From positions 1 through 15,346 of the forward strand of contig WTXG01000525.1 in the NCBI GenBank assembly GCA_022496185.1: DNA of 15,346 bases, given 5' to 3'. The notes below the pieces were generated by a model, which was not told the DNA's origin, made no database searches, and worked only from the letters and a program-made list of their open reading frames with translations. Each line of letters opens with the position of its first letter. The first letter of the stretch is position 1. This document shows positions 1-9,540 of this stretch, piece after piece. Both the position numbers and the translations under genes were made by a program. This DNA comes from Multifurca ochricompacta. Taxonomy: Eukaryota; Basidiomycota; Agaricomycetes; Russulales; Russulaceae.

Positions 1-128
1 TGGTCCTCCGGCCCATGAAGTGACAATATCAAATCGCGCGCGACGATCGCCCCTTTGAACTCGAAGGACAATTTTGTGGTAGTGAGGAAGCGATCTGCTG
101 TACCGATATCATGTAAAAGTAGTGATGT

Positions 129-262
129 TCCGGCCCGGCTTGGCCCAAAAGCCGCGGCTTTGGCTCGGCCTGAGGCGGCTCCGGCTTTCCTGAAGTCTGG
201 GCCGAGCCAAAGCCGCCACAGACGGCTTGGCCCTGGCCCGGCTTGGCCCAAGCCGCGGCTTT
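129..262. repeat. GC-rich interspersed repeat block, copy A
   Basis: This is a dense cluster of the motifs GGCCCGGCTTGGCCCAA and AAGCCGCGGCTT in AT-richer surroundings. The core GCCGCGGC is palindromic and several units are inverse complements of one another, so the strand can fold. Open frames across it (Gly/Pro/Ala/Leu-rich, with GPSQ and ARPE patterns) exist on both strands, which is what low-complexity GC repeats give, and none has a credible start context or partner exon. I infer a non-coding repeat, possibly part of a non-autonomous element. A second block with the same words begins about 200 bp downstream. Confidence 0.55.
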
Positions 263-465
263 TGGCAAAGAGAATTTTATGACATATAACTTAGTTATAG
301 TTCAGCTAATCCAAATCTGACTTAGTGTGTTACGTATTGCAAAGCTATATCAAAGAAAAAGTTTGAAATGCCGCGATAAACATGATCACGTGACCCGAAT
401 CAACCACTTTGTGATCAGATTTCTACTTATTTTGACGATTGCTATTGCACTTGTATGTACTGTTG

Positions 466-608
466 AAAGCCGCGGCCTGAGCCGGCGGCTTTGGCTTTTA
501 GTTTCTCTGAGCCGGGCCAAAGCCCTTGCTGGGCCGTCACAACGGCCTGGCTTGGCCCGGCCCAAACAGGCCCGGCTTGGCCCGGCTTCCGGCTTTGAGC
601 CGGGCCAG
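466..608. repeat. GC-rich interspersed repeat block, copy B
   Basis: This block uses the same vocabulary as the one at 129-262: GAAAGCCGCGGCC, GGCTTGGCCCGGCCC, GGCCCGGCTTGGCCCGGCTT and GAGCCGGGCCA. The order of units differs, so the two blocks are related in composition and motif rather than simple copies. The 200 bp between them is AT-rich and holds no gene I can support. The open frames here (327-686 forward, 442-708 reverse) are artefacts of the repeat. Confidence 0.55.
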
Positions 609-1218
609 GCACATCACTATGTAAAAGACAGGCGAGATAATACGTCTCGTCATCGTACTTCCACTCTGGGAAGTGTGTCCTTTTGAGAGCGGTACCTGTG
701 CACACCACGAATCAGCATCAAATTAGATGAATATAAAGATGATGGAGATACCGTATACATATACTCGATGGCTGTGATTGTATGTCTGCTCTGTTAGTTC
801 GGCCTTAACGAATTCCCGAACTTTTCTCACGAGCTCCGAGTGAGGCAGTGGAAAATCGGTAACGGTGAAGGATCCTGCTTAGGTTTTGGTCCAGATGCTG
901 TTGGATGGTCCTTGAAGAGAAAATCGGGGTCGCGGGGTACAGCTGTGAAGCCGTAGAAAGTTACAGGGTCATTGACCATGACGTTCAACAGGTGTGAGGT
1001 ATGTGATAGTGATAGAGAATAATCAGCCCCTCCTATCCCATCCCATCATCATTTTCATTCTCATGCTCATTGTTCGTGAACGCGGGCAACGAAGCCTATA
1101 AACGGTAACCAGTTATATCGCTTTCCATTTTTGGTATTCCATTCCTATCCCTATCACTATCCCCCTTCAGTCAACGGTCAACAGTCAACACACATGCATA
1201 TGCTCATGAATGAATGAG
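609..1218 (+). promoter_or_regulatory. non-coding upstream region of the 1219 gene
   Basis: No gene is supported here. The last 100 bp before the ATG contain a pyrimidine-rich stretch (about 1138-1175, CCTATCCCTATCACTATCCC) followed by AGTCAAC repeats at about 1171-1188. Fungal core promoters often carry CT-rich tracts just upstream of the transcription start, so I infer the start site lies near 1175-1200. No TATA box is convincing. Confidence 0.3.
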
Positions 1219-2336
1219 ATGAACCTTGACAACATTAACGTATGGATTAAGCAAGGAGCATCATTTTCGTTATTTTTATATTAAAATTAAAATTTATAGG
1301 ACCCAGAAAGCGTGAAAGCTCTTTTGGACACTCTACGAAATTCCCAAGCATGGGCTGACACTCTCAAGTCCGGTTTAGCGGCTCACCCAACTACACAGCC
1401 CCCCGTACAACGAAATCCTGGTCCGGTGGATACAACTCAACCTTCAATCAGGCCATCTACGAACAGCACACCTTCCGTCGCCGATCTGTTATCTCAATTA
1501 CAAGCCTCTCAGAGTTCAGCATTCAGCTCCAATTCTACCCAAGGTAGCGAACCGCCCGACCCAACCCAAAGCGAAGCAAATGAATCGTCTGCATCTGCAT
1601 CCGAAACTGTACCCAATCAAACCCCCCCACCCCAGCAGGATTTGCGATCCCTTTCATTTCAACAGGCTTTGCCGCATATATCCCGCCTCATGGAGGACCC
1701 GCGAGTCGTAGAAGACCTGGTAAAGGTGACTACGTCTACCCATCACCCTTCTTCATTTCGCTTTTACGTTTCCCCTTGAAGATGAAGCAAGAGCAAGTCA
1801 GGCTAGAGAAGCAGCTGTGGGAGGAGAGGGAAGTGATCTCCAAGAGTCACGAAGAAAAGGTGAAAGTTGCTATGAACAAGTATGCCAATAGCATTCGCCC
1901 CTATATCCCTACTCAACGCTCCAGTAGGACAAAGTTGATTGGCGCGAGCCTATCTAAGCACGATGCAGAGGTAATCTCATCCCACGCTGCAACTCTCTCA
2001 TACCTTGGCGTTGGCACTGAGCTCCGTTCCCCTACCACATGTAGCTGATGTCCGACGCTTTCCGGATGGAGTTGAGGAAATTCGACGCCGAGCGGGTACT
2101 TCCTACCTGGGACCGGCTAGTGCGGGATCAACAAAAGCGTCTCGAAGCTCTCAGGATTCCAACCATGTTCATTACCAATGATGCAGGCGACACGGAGGTG
2201 CGTACTACGTTTCTCCAATTCACGTGAAATACCCCGGGATGCACATCCTCACACCCTTCATGGCCTTGTCGGGTAGAAGCAGCGTCTGGTCATGCAGGTC
2301 GTGGAAGGCATCTTACCTACAAGCGGCGCAACGTAA
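1219..2336 (+). CDS. conserved-looking fungal protein of unknown function, coiled-coil
   Basis: Six exons join in frame: 1219-1239, 1300-1725, 1782-1879, 1928-1970, 2045-2197 and 2277-2336, giving 266 aa. All introns are GT-AG (60, 56, 48, 74 and 79 bp). The protein begins MNLDNINDPESVKALLDTLR. Residues about 35-125 are Ser/Thr/Pro/Gln-rich and probably disordered. A helical block follows (SFQQALPHISRLMEDPRVVE, about 126-145), then a charged coiled coil (about 150-183) and a well-conserved-looking C-terminal helix pair (MSDAFRMELRKFDAERVLPT, about 198-217) ending in TMFITNDAGDTEKQRLVMQV. No catalytic motif, signal peptide or membrane segment is visible. I recall similar basidiomycete proteins without an assigned function and do not name one. 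The start at 1219 is chosen because the first exon joins the second in frame; the 48-bp third intron is the least certain junction. Confidence 0.72.
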
Positions 2337-2898
2337 TGACCGTTCCCACCCTGCCATTCGGCATTGGCCGCTGTCTGTAAGACGTGACGCTTGAAGGGGC
2401 AACTGTTTCACACACATCCAGGGACGGGCTCCGGGGGCATCAGCACGCGTGTTTTATTTGCAGTAATAGTTGCTTGCAAGAGTCCAGCAAATATACCGCC
2501 ATACGGTAGCCGTAGCCGACGGGTTTCTTTTTCTCCGTTAGTCTGCAGCTTACCACCAGGTCTGAAAGGTTACATTTCCATAAACAAATTATGATTACTC
2601 GTGCGGAAAGACGTCATGTCGGCAGGTGTTTTCTTGTACGTCGCGCCTTTCGGCACTGCGGACACTCAAGAGGGAGCGTAAGCGGACATGCCACAATGCT
2701 CAATGAGGCAGATCATCAGCCGATCGTCAAAAAATTTGAGTCTGAATAGGTTGACGCGGCTTCCACTGGGCAGGCTATTGTTGTGATGCTTACATGAGCC
2801 GTCTGCCGCCATCGCGCAGTTTGGGTACCCACTTATTCCTCCATGCATGATGGATTGCTTGCTTGCTCCCACCCACAACATCTTAACCCTCCCCTCCT
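2337..2898. other. intergenic region, no gene seen
   Basis: This is the spacer between the 1219 gene and the first hydrolase-fold gene. Short open frames at 2391-2594 (+) and 2666-2881 (-) show no domain, no partner exons and no coding pattern that I trust. The last 60 bp (CCCACCCACAACATCTTAACCCTCCCCTCC) are pyrimidine-rich and probably the promoter/5'UTR of the gene starting at 2899. Confidence 0.35.
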
Positions 2899-5035
2899 AT
2901 GCCCCATGTCGATCTGGTCTCTGGTGACGACTACGTCTCCATTTGGTACACTACGAACACCCGCTACAACAGCGTGAGCACGTTCGACCCTACCAGGCCA
3001 ACAGTCATCCTCCTTCACCCGTTCAGTTTTGATTCAAGCTGGTTGGGAAATATCTTGGGAGATCCTGGGCTGGATGGGGCTTACAACATGATTGCATTTG
3101 ACCTTCGCTATTCTGGAAAGACGAGGGAGCGACCGAATGGGAAGTTGGATTGCTGGGTACAGGCGGCAGATCTTGGGTTCGCATGCGAGGTGGGCATGAC
3201 GTTCCTTCCTGTTTTCATTGGCATCGTCTCGCTCTGGGAGTAGATTGAGGGCTCACACCACACCATATAAGATGTTGCATGTATTTCAGGCGCACGTGTG
3301 GGCCGAGGAGGCTCTGTCCGTGAATATTGCCTTGCGTTTTGCAATGCTGTCAGTCTTCCTCTCTTCAAGTTCCAACGTTGAGAAAACTGAGGAAGCGTGT
3401 GCATCCAGATTTCCGGATATGTGTCTGAGCCTGGCGCTTGTGACTGCCTCCCCTCCAGCAGAGTGCGTGGTACCGGGTGATAGCCCATTCACCTTTTTTT
3501 CTTTCTTTCTTAACCTCAACTTGTCTTGCTAAACCTACGAGCTTTCGTGGCTTCGGCAGGCTTCAGAACGTTTCCCTAGCAATGAACCAATTCGTGCGGC
3601 TGTGGTGTTTCGCGGATGACTTAAGCGCTCTGGACCGGGCTGCGTCAAAGTTTCTCGAACTTACTGTACATGTCGGGTTGGTGTGTCCACATCCAAATAT
3701 TTTCCCTCCTCCGCGGTGTTAAGACGCTCTTTTCTGCAGGGTCTCGGTGTCGACGAAATAGACGAGGTAGCTTTCGCGTGCCCTTCGCGTGGTCCAACTC
3801 CGTTCGTAATGCTATCAGGTTGTGGCCCACTGGCAAACGCAATATCCGCCATTTCGTCGCGCAAGGGTTGTCGGCATTAGAAATTTGATCCTGAACGTAC
3901 GTCCCGTCAAGTTTGGTGCTCAGTGTCGTGAGGTCTGCGCATAGTACTAAGATGACAACAACCCCGTATGAAGCGTGTACCACTAACCAAATCGCAACTT
4001 GCCACTATATGCCAACCTGTGCTAATACTCCATGTGCGTCTGTTCTACCCACCGATGCCATTCTAAATAATGAATGAATGAACTGTTGAAGGGCGAGAAC
4101 AATACTATGCATCCCCTCGAACATGCCCAACAGCTTAAAGAAGAACTCGTTAATTCCAAAGTTACGCTCTCCGTAATCGAAGGTGAGCTTGTCGTCGTTT
4201 GTGGCAACACATACGCCCTAATATCGATGGGTGGGGGGGCTAGGGGCTGCAGGCTTCATGAGCATAAGTCCTTCATGTGCACCTATTCTAAGTCAAAATT
4301 ACGTCAATTTTCTGGATAACCTTCTACCGCACTCCAATCACACCGACTCCATGGAGTCGGACCGCATGAACCGCGCTCTCGCAAGGCTTGGGGAGCTCGC
4401 GGGAGACCCCGGGATCATCAAACGTGATCCCAGCTCGCCGATGTCCTTTTCCCTCGTTCCTCCAGATGTAGAACGCGAACAGACGGAAGCGTTCAATTTG
4501 TTTTTCCGCGGGATGAACAAGGCGCTTTCGCCGTTGCGTCCCGACGGCCGACCAGAGCACAAGTGCGTCACCGAACGGAATTTAGACTCCCGCCTTCTAT
4601 CCCTTTCTCTTTCTCTTTTATTTCTCGGCGCTCATTTGACCGAAAATTTTCACCCCTTCCTTCCTACTCCTCTGGATGGGTTTTAGGTTCTCTGAACGCC
4701 CCAGACGGCATTTCCACCGTGCCAGCGACGGTCGTCTGCGCCCTCGCGAAGGTTAGTCGTTTCTGAACGTTGAACGTGGCATCACCATCATCATCCTCAT
4801 CATCATCTGTTCTCTTGTAGACCTAGACAACAACCCATGCGAGCAGCAGTTCACGGGTATGGCAACAAGATTGTTGCCTTGGATGACGAGAGATGAGAAG
4901 GAACCTGCAAGTAGGACGCACGTGCATCGCTCCACGTCGATGCATTACAGTTTCGACTTGAAAGCGTCCCTTTCGCGCGTCTCGCTCGTCCTTACTCCGC
5001 GGAGGCCTGGTCGCGGACATCAGATGTCGTTGTAA
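2899..5035 (+). CDS. alpha/beta-hydrolase-fold protein, tandem paralogue 1
   Basis: Eleven exons: 2899-3189, 3272-3348, 3409-3462, 3560-3665, 3740-3766, 3819-3896, 3974-4033, 4092-4182, 4244-4562, 4687-4751, 4821-5035 (460 aa). Each junction was set by splice consensus and by alignment to the downstream paralogue; exons 2, 4, 5, 6, 7 and 9 have the same length in both. Residues 35-50 (TVILLHPFSFDSSWL) are the beta3 strand and oxyanion loop of the alpha/beta-hydrolase fold; IAFDLRYSGKT follows. The nucleophile elbow reads HVWAEEAL (105-112), with Glu at the usual Ser place. The acid loop reads HGENNTMHP (231-239), with Thr instead of Asp. The His loop reads EGAAGF with no His. Conventional hydrolysis therefore looks unlikely. 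The C-terminus is uncertain: unspliced reading stops at TAG 4754-4756 (390 aa), while splicing 4752-4820 adds a 71-residue tail unlike the paralogue. No signal peptide is visible. Confidence 0.75.
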
Positions 5036-5039
5036 TAAA
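5034..5039 (+). terminator. AATAAA polyadenylation-type hexamer
   Basis: A canonical AATAAA overlaps the proposed TAA stop of the first hydrolase-fold gene. Fungi tolerate weak signals, so this supports but does not prove that the transcript ends just downstream. Confidence 0.35.
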
Positions 5040-5055
5040 GCCAGGGAATGGGAGG

Positions 5056-5057
<2 letters not shown>

Positions 5058-5090
<33 letters not shown>
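5058..5090. repeat. (AAT)11 microsatellite
   Basis: Eleven perfect AAT units lie directly after the first hydrolase-fold gene, in its probable 3' UTR or spacer. The tract is uninterrupted and so probably length-polymorphic. Confidence 0.95.
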
Positions 5091-5091
<1 letters not shown>

Positions 5092-5668
5092 GTGTATGCT
5101 GAACACCTGTCGCTATCCATGTCCACGAGCCACTAATTCTAATTCACATCTTGAAGTGATACGTTATTACTGTATTGCAATATTACCACACACCCGAGGG
5201 GAGTGACATTTATATATATATCGGTTGTAGGCCTGATTGGAGTAAAGCAGACATTGCACCGGTGAGTGCTTCGGCAAATAACACCGAGCTAGCAATGATG
5301 AGGTCACCAGCGCCAATCACTCACAACTCAACTCAACACTGTGTTAGGAGGCCGAGGCCCGAAGGCGAGGGTGAGGGTGAGGGTGAGGGCAAGGAGGGCG
5401 AGGGTGAGGGTGAGGACGAGGATGAGGATGAGGACGGTTTAGGTTAGATCATGTGGTTCGGATCGTAGATATTTTGCACAAAGCACACAAAGCCTATTGA
5501 GACAGAGACAAGACAAAAACTGGTAACCGCTCCCGCCGTCCACTAATGTAAGCCCCCTGGACTTGATCCTGTCCTTTATTAAGAAGACAAAAAGAACGAT
5601 GAGATGCCTATTTGCGTTTTTATTTTCCCCTTGAGCGTGTGCACACAAAACGAAACTAAAAGAAAAGG
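5091..5668. other. intergenic region and upstream region of the second hydrolase-fold gene
   Basis: No gene is supported. A forward open frame (5175-5447) is open only because of the GAGGGT/GAGGAT repeat. The region contains a short TATATATATA at about 5211-5220, the purine-rich repeat described separately, and an A-rich leader (CGAAACTAAAAGAAAAGG) just before the ATG at 5669. Confidence 0.4.
5361..5440 (+). repeat. purine-rich GAGGGT/GAGGAT minisatellite with G-quadruplex motif
   Basis: The + strand carries tandem GAGGGT hexamers that degrade into GAGGAC/GAGGAT units. Bases 5369-5389 are four GGG runs separated by three identical TGA loops, which satisfies the classic intramolecular G-quadruplex pattern. 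It lies about 230-310 bp upstream of the 5669 start codon, so it sits in the presumed promoter of the second hydrolase-fold gene. Confidence 0.85.
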
Positions 5669-7975
5669 ATGCCCTACGTAGATCTTCCGAACGCTCACGA
5701 CGACTATGCCTCACTCTGGTACATCACCAATTCCCCCACGGGCACCGTCGGAGGTTTCGATCCCGCCAAGGCAACTGTTCTCTTGCTTCATCCATTATTC
5801 CTCGACTCCACCTGGCTCACGGCCCAGTTCGAAGACCCGCGTCTGACGAGGAGTTATAACCTCATAGCGCTCGACGCACGACATGCCGGTCGAACGACGT
5901 CAAGACTGAATGGGAAACAGGATTGCTGGACGGACGCTGCTGACTTGGCTTTCGCGCTCGAGGTGAGTGAGATGGACCATAGTCCTTTGGGGGGGCTTAT
6001 TTTTTTTATCTTTTCTCTTCTTTTCGGCCCTTCCTGCCCATGCCTCCCTCTCCCCCCCCCCGCCCCCGTCCCCTTCAGAGATGATTTAGCGAACCGAGCT
6101 GATGACCGTGATCACCTGCCTCCTCGGGTTATCATTCAGGCGCTTTATCTTCCCTCTGTGCATGTCTGGGCATGCGAGGTACTCGCAACGTCATGCGCAT
6201 TGCGCTTTGCTGCAATGTAAGTTTTTTTTTTTTAGGGGCTCTGATCTGCTAACGTTTACTCCAAAGCTTCCCGGAGATGTGCCTGAGCTTGACGTTGCTC
6301 ACGGTACCTTGCAATCCAGAAGAGTAAGTAATGCCAACCCCCCCCCTCCTCCTCCTCCCTCCCCCCACGCCCCCCAGTTTATCCCTCTCGGAGATGTGAA
6401 AGCCCCTGACCCTCGAGGGGGCATCTTTGTTCCTCCGTAGATCCCGTTGTAACTTGAATGAGATCGTGCAGTCGTGGTGTTATGCGCAGGAGTTGGGTAC
6501 TGTCGAGCACGCGTTGATGAACGTAGTCACTGCGTTATGTGGTCAGGTACGATGCGACCCTTCGCCTCGCGCTCTCTGATCGACCGTGTTTCAGGACGTA
6601 AACTTGGACCTTGAAGACGACGTGAGCTGAACCTCCGACGTTGCTTGTGTGGCACGGACTGACGCGCCATTGGACAGCTTATCGCGCACCTGGAAATCCA
6701 CTATCCACCATTTAGGCGGACTATCGTTTCTCATCTGGGTTGCCTCATCGCGGACGTGGGTTCTCACGACGCCATTCAAATCATTTTTCTTCTCACAACA
6801 CGCCTTTTCCAGACCTTGAGACCAGCTCAAGAAATACTGTCGTGTATCACGCAACCAGTTCTACTCATTCACGTATGGGCTCTCTCTGTGCCTCGTCAGC
6901 TATTACCGGGGCTGAATAGCTTTTTTTTTTTGAAAAAAAAGGGTGATTCGAACGATGTCATTCCTACTGAAGGCGCGTTCATCATGCAAGAGCAACTCGT
7001 CAATGCGAAGGACGGTGCCAAGCTTTATCTCATCAGGGGTGATTCTCGAAAGAACTCTTAGTTCTCGTAATATGCTGACTTGCATTGCCTTTTTTTTTTT
7101 TGGACAGGCGCGCAAGGCTTCCTTGGCGTTGTGCCCGAGTCGGCATCAATAGCAAACCGGGTATTCGCGTCGTTCCTTTCACGTCTCCCCCCCGCGCGCT
7201 CGGATCCCATGCCATCACATCCGGCGCATTTGGACAAAGCGCTGAATAGACTCGCGGGTTTTATGCATGACCCGGACATCGCCTCACGCGACTTGTGCTC
7301 CCCGATGGCATTCTCCTGCGTCCCACCTTCGGTCGTGCTATGGAGAGCGCAGATTTTTGCGAGGGCAGCCGCAGGGCACCGGTACGCCTTCTCACCATTG
7401 GACTCTAATGGACGACCGACGCGAAGGTTCGTGAACCCCACTTTTACCATTACTTCACCACCAGTGCTAACTCTTTCGATGTATTCACTTCTGGCGGTGG
7501 TTTTTCATTTTCACTTTCATTCATTTTTTTTTCCTTTCTGTCTTTCTTCGTTTTCGAATTTAGATACTCGGAACGGTTGCAGGAACAGTGGTTTGAAGTA
7601 GACAGAAACGGGATGTCCTACTCAGGTGCGCGTCGTGTAGTGTCGTGTGATGTCGCCTCATGTCAGATTGTGTCAAAAACTTGTTCTCAGTCACCTCAGT
7701 ATAACTAATGCTGCGACTTTTTTTATTTTTTTTTCCGCACAGCACAATCCGAGGAAGCGCGAGCGCGCAGGCACGCATCGACCCTTGACGAGCGCTTGGA
7801 AGCGTTATCTGAGATGCTCGCGGAAGAAAATGCCGTCGCGCGCATCAGGCGAATCATTCCTCGTGTACCGCCGCAGGCCGTCATCGAGTGCGTGACATTA
7901 TCCAGCGGGTTGTCGTCGCGTTTCACGAGTACGGCCAATCTGGCGGCACGAGTTATGCATCGTTTGCCCGTTTGA
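5669..7975 (+). CDS. alpha/beta-hydrolase-fold protein, tandem paralogue 2
   Basis: Eleven exons: 5669-5962, 6140-6216, 6267-6323, 6441-6546, 6595-6621, 6678-6755, 6813-6872, 6942-7038, 7108-7426, 7564-7625, 7743-7975 (469 aa). The oxyanion-loop segment is TVLLLHPLFLDSTWL (about 36-50), followed by IALDARHAGRT. The elbow is HVWACEVL with Cys110 at the nucleophile position. The acid loop is HGDSNDVIP (233-241), which keeps a canonical Asp238. The loop that should carry the catalytic His is GAQGF (266-270) and has none. The intact fold with an incomplete Cys/Asp/no-His set suggests either an altered mechanism or a non-enzymatic role. After the fold come RLPPARSDP, a conserved-looking MAFSCVPP block, SERLQEQWFEVDRNGMSY, and a final exon predicted as a coiled coil (EEARARRHASTLDERLEAL). 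The 57-bp intron 6756-6812 lacks stops, but paralogue 1 has an intron at the same place. No targeting signal is visible. Confidence 0.82.
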
Positions 7976-8458
7976 AGTTTTGGCCGATTTGGTTTTTGCC
8001 CGCTTGCTCCTCAAATTGATCGTCTTGTCTGACCGGCCCCTCCCCCTTTCGTACGGCTTTTATGGGTTCAATGACGAAGACGGAAAAAAAAAATTGAATG
8101 GATGAAAATGGCATAACAGGGACCGTGGACGTGGACGTGGACGTGGACATGACATGACATGACAAGGCAATGATTGCAAAATGATAAAATGACATGACGG
8201 GTCGTTCAGCTAGTCTTCTAGCCGGTCTCACAACACAACTTACTCTACCTTCGCATGCAGGGACACGGACTGGCATCATGCATGAATGAAGAGTAATTTA
8301 TTAATATAATATTTATATATGTATGTGTATTAGTGTATGTGTGTTTATGTCCAGTTATGTATCTATAGCTCTTCCCTACGTCATCACTCGGGCCGACCTC
8401 TCGAGCACCCATAAACTTTTCACACGCTATTCAACTCCCTTATCGACCGAAACCGACC
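7976..8458. other. intergenic region, promoter of the HNT1-like gene
   Basis: This is the spacer between the second hydrolase-fold gene and the histidine-triad gene, with no supported gene. It holds the short tandem repeat at 8125-8163, an AT-rich stretch at about 8290-8350 and TACGTCA at 8377-8383, an ATF/CREB-like half-palindrome about 76 bp upstream of the ATG. Any regulatory role for that heptamer is inference. Confidence 0.35.
8125..8163. repeat. short tandem repeat (GTGGAC)4 (ATGAC)3
   Basis: Four perfect hexamers are followed directly by three pentamers that look like shortened versions of the same unit. It is intergenic and has no evident function. Confidence 0.9.
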
Positions 8459-9540
8459 ATGGCTACAGCTGTTAAGTAAGTGAAATTGTCTCCCGTTCTA
8501 TCGAGAGAAGGGCGAGTGGGGAGTGAGGAGGGGTCAAAATGGGTGCCATCATAATCGTGATCATAAAATTATGATTTATCCATTATTATTCATTATCATT
8601 CATATGCACAGGACTCTCGCCGAATGCATCTTTTGCAAGATCATTAAAGGTTCGTCTGGCTCTGGCACCTGTCCTGCCCTGCCCTGCTCACTCGCTTGCG
8701 TGTCTGTTGTCGGCCATAACAAATTATGCGTTTGTGTTGGTGCTTGTGTACACACAGGAATTATCCCGAGTTTCAAGCTCATCGAGACGGATTTGTCGTA
8801 CGTAGTATCACGCCTATTTATGTCCATTACAATTAATAACGCTATTACCTTCCTGACCTCCCTCCCGTCTTCACGCATCTCCGTCGTTTGCTTTTGCGTT
8901 TTGACGCGCGTGCTCAGGTACGCTTTCCTGGATATCAACCCACTATCCAAAGGACACGCCCTAGTCATTCCAAAATGTTCGCCTGCTCTTTTTTTTTATT
9001 TTTTTTATATTTTTGGGTATAACGGATAATGTGCCAACCTTTCCTTCCCGTTTTTGCTGTTGCATGTAGATCACGCTGAAAAGGTGCACGAACTCCCTGA
9101 CGAGTTTCTCGCGGACGCGTTGCCGATCGCGAAGAAGATCGCGATCGCTCAAGGCGCGGAGAATTATAATATTTTGCAGGTAGGCATACTTTCCGATGGC
9201 ACGCACTCATTCTCATTTCAGCATTTTTGACGTCCTTACTTACTTACTTACTTACTTACTCACTTACGATATCCGCTCTATGGACTATCCGTCGTGTTGC
9301 GTTCAGAACAATGGACGGATCGCGCATCAGGTAAGGAGTTGAAAGGGTGGTGGAAAGCGGCATCAGCTGATGATAATACTATGTTGCTGTCACGGACAGC
9401 TCGTAGACCACGTCCATTTCCACGTTATCCCCAAGCCGTCCAAGTCGGATGAGGAGGGTCTTGTCATCGGATGGCCGCAGCAGTCGCCGTCGACGGACGA
9501 GCTCGCGGTTGTTTATGCAGAGTTGAAGGGCAAGCTGTGA
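8459..9540 (+). CDS. HNT1: histidine-triad nucleotide-binding protein (HNT1/HINT branch)
   Basis: Seven exons (8459-8475, 8612-8649, 8758-8797, 8918-8976, 9070-9179, 9307-9330, 9400-9540) encode 142 aa, close to yeast Hnt1 and human HINT proteins. The N-terminus reads MATAVKTLAECIFCKIIKG. The CxxC pair is typical of the zinc-binding HINT/HNT1 type. Then come AFLDINPLSKGHALVIPKYH and ILQNNGRIAHQ (a form of the usual QNNG-AHQ segment). The active site HVHFHVIPK, the His-phi-His-phi-His-phi-phi triad, is in the last exon. Family members are small homodimeric purine-nucleoside phosphoramidases that cleave AMP-lysine or AMP-NH2; Hnt1 has been linked to the TFIIH kinase Kin28. The triad is intact, so activity is likely. 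Introns are dense for such a short protein, with a 17-nt first exon and a 24-nt sixth exon. The gene stands alone, without operon-like partners. Confidence 0.93.
9235..9267. repeat. (CTTA)n microsatellite inside an HNT1 intron
   Basis: About seven CTTA units, with one C interruption near the end, lie in the 127-bp fifth intron of the histidine-triad gene. They contribute CTTAC words that could serve as alternative branch-site-like sequences. Confidence 0.9.

Noticed and set aside
55..708. Several Gly/Pro/Ala/Leu-rich open frames on both strands
   Set aside because: They are by-products of the GC-rich repeat blocks; both strands are open at once, and there is no domain or splice partner.
2391..2881. 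Forward frame 2391-2594 and reverse frame 2666-2881 between the first two genes
   Set aside because: Short, no recognisable domain, no joining exons, and the second covers the probable promoter of the 2899 gene.
3290..3348. Acceptor TTTCAG at 3288-3289 for exon 2 of hydrolase copy 1
   Set aside because: It has the better pyrimidine context, but it would delete six codons; ATAAG at 3270-3271 gives exactly the paralogue's 77-nt exon (MLHVFQAHVW aligned with ALYLPSVHVW).
3108..3983. Reverse-strand frames of 67-126 codons opposite hydrolase copy 1
   Set aside because: They are shadows of exons confirmed by the paralogue's matching exon lengths.
3954..4075. Open frame MTTTPYEACTTNQIATCHYM in hydrolase copy 1
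   Set aside because: The neighbouring frame gives QLATICQPVLILH, which aligns with SCITQPVLLIH of copy 2 in an exon of identical 60-nt length.
6944..6960. GATTCGAAC, resembling a tRNA B-box/T-loop
   Set aside because: It encodes part of HGDSNDV in hydrolase copy 2 and no tRNA cloverleaf surrounds it.
7953..8279. Reverse frame of 108 codons downstream of hydrolase copy 2
   Set aside because: It is composed largely of the translated short tandem repeat (STSTSTS) and low-complexity sequence.
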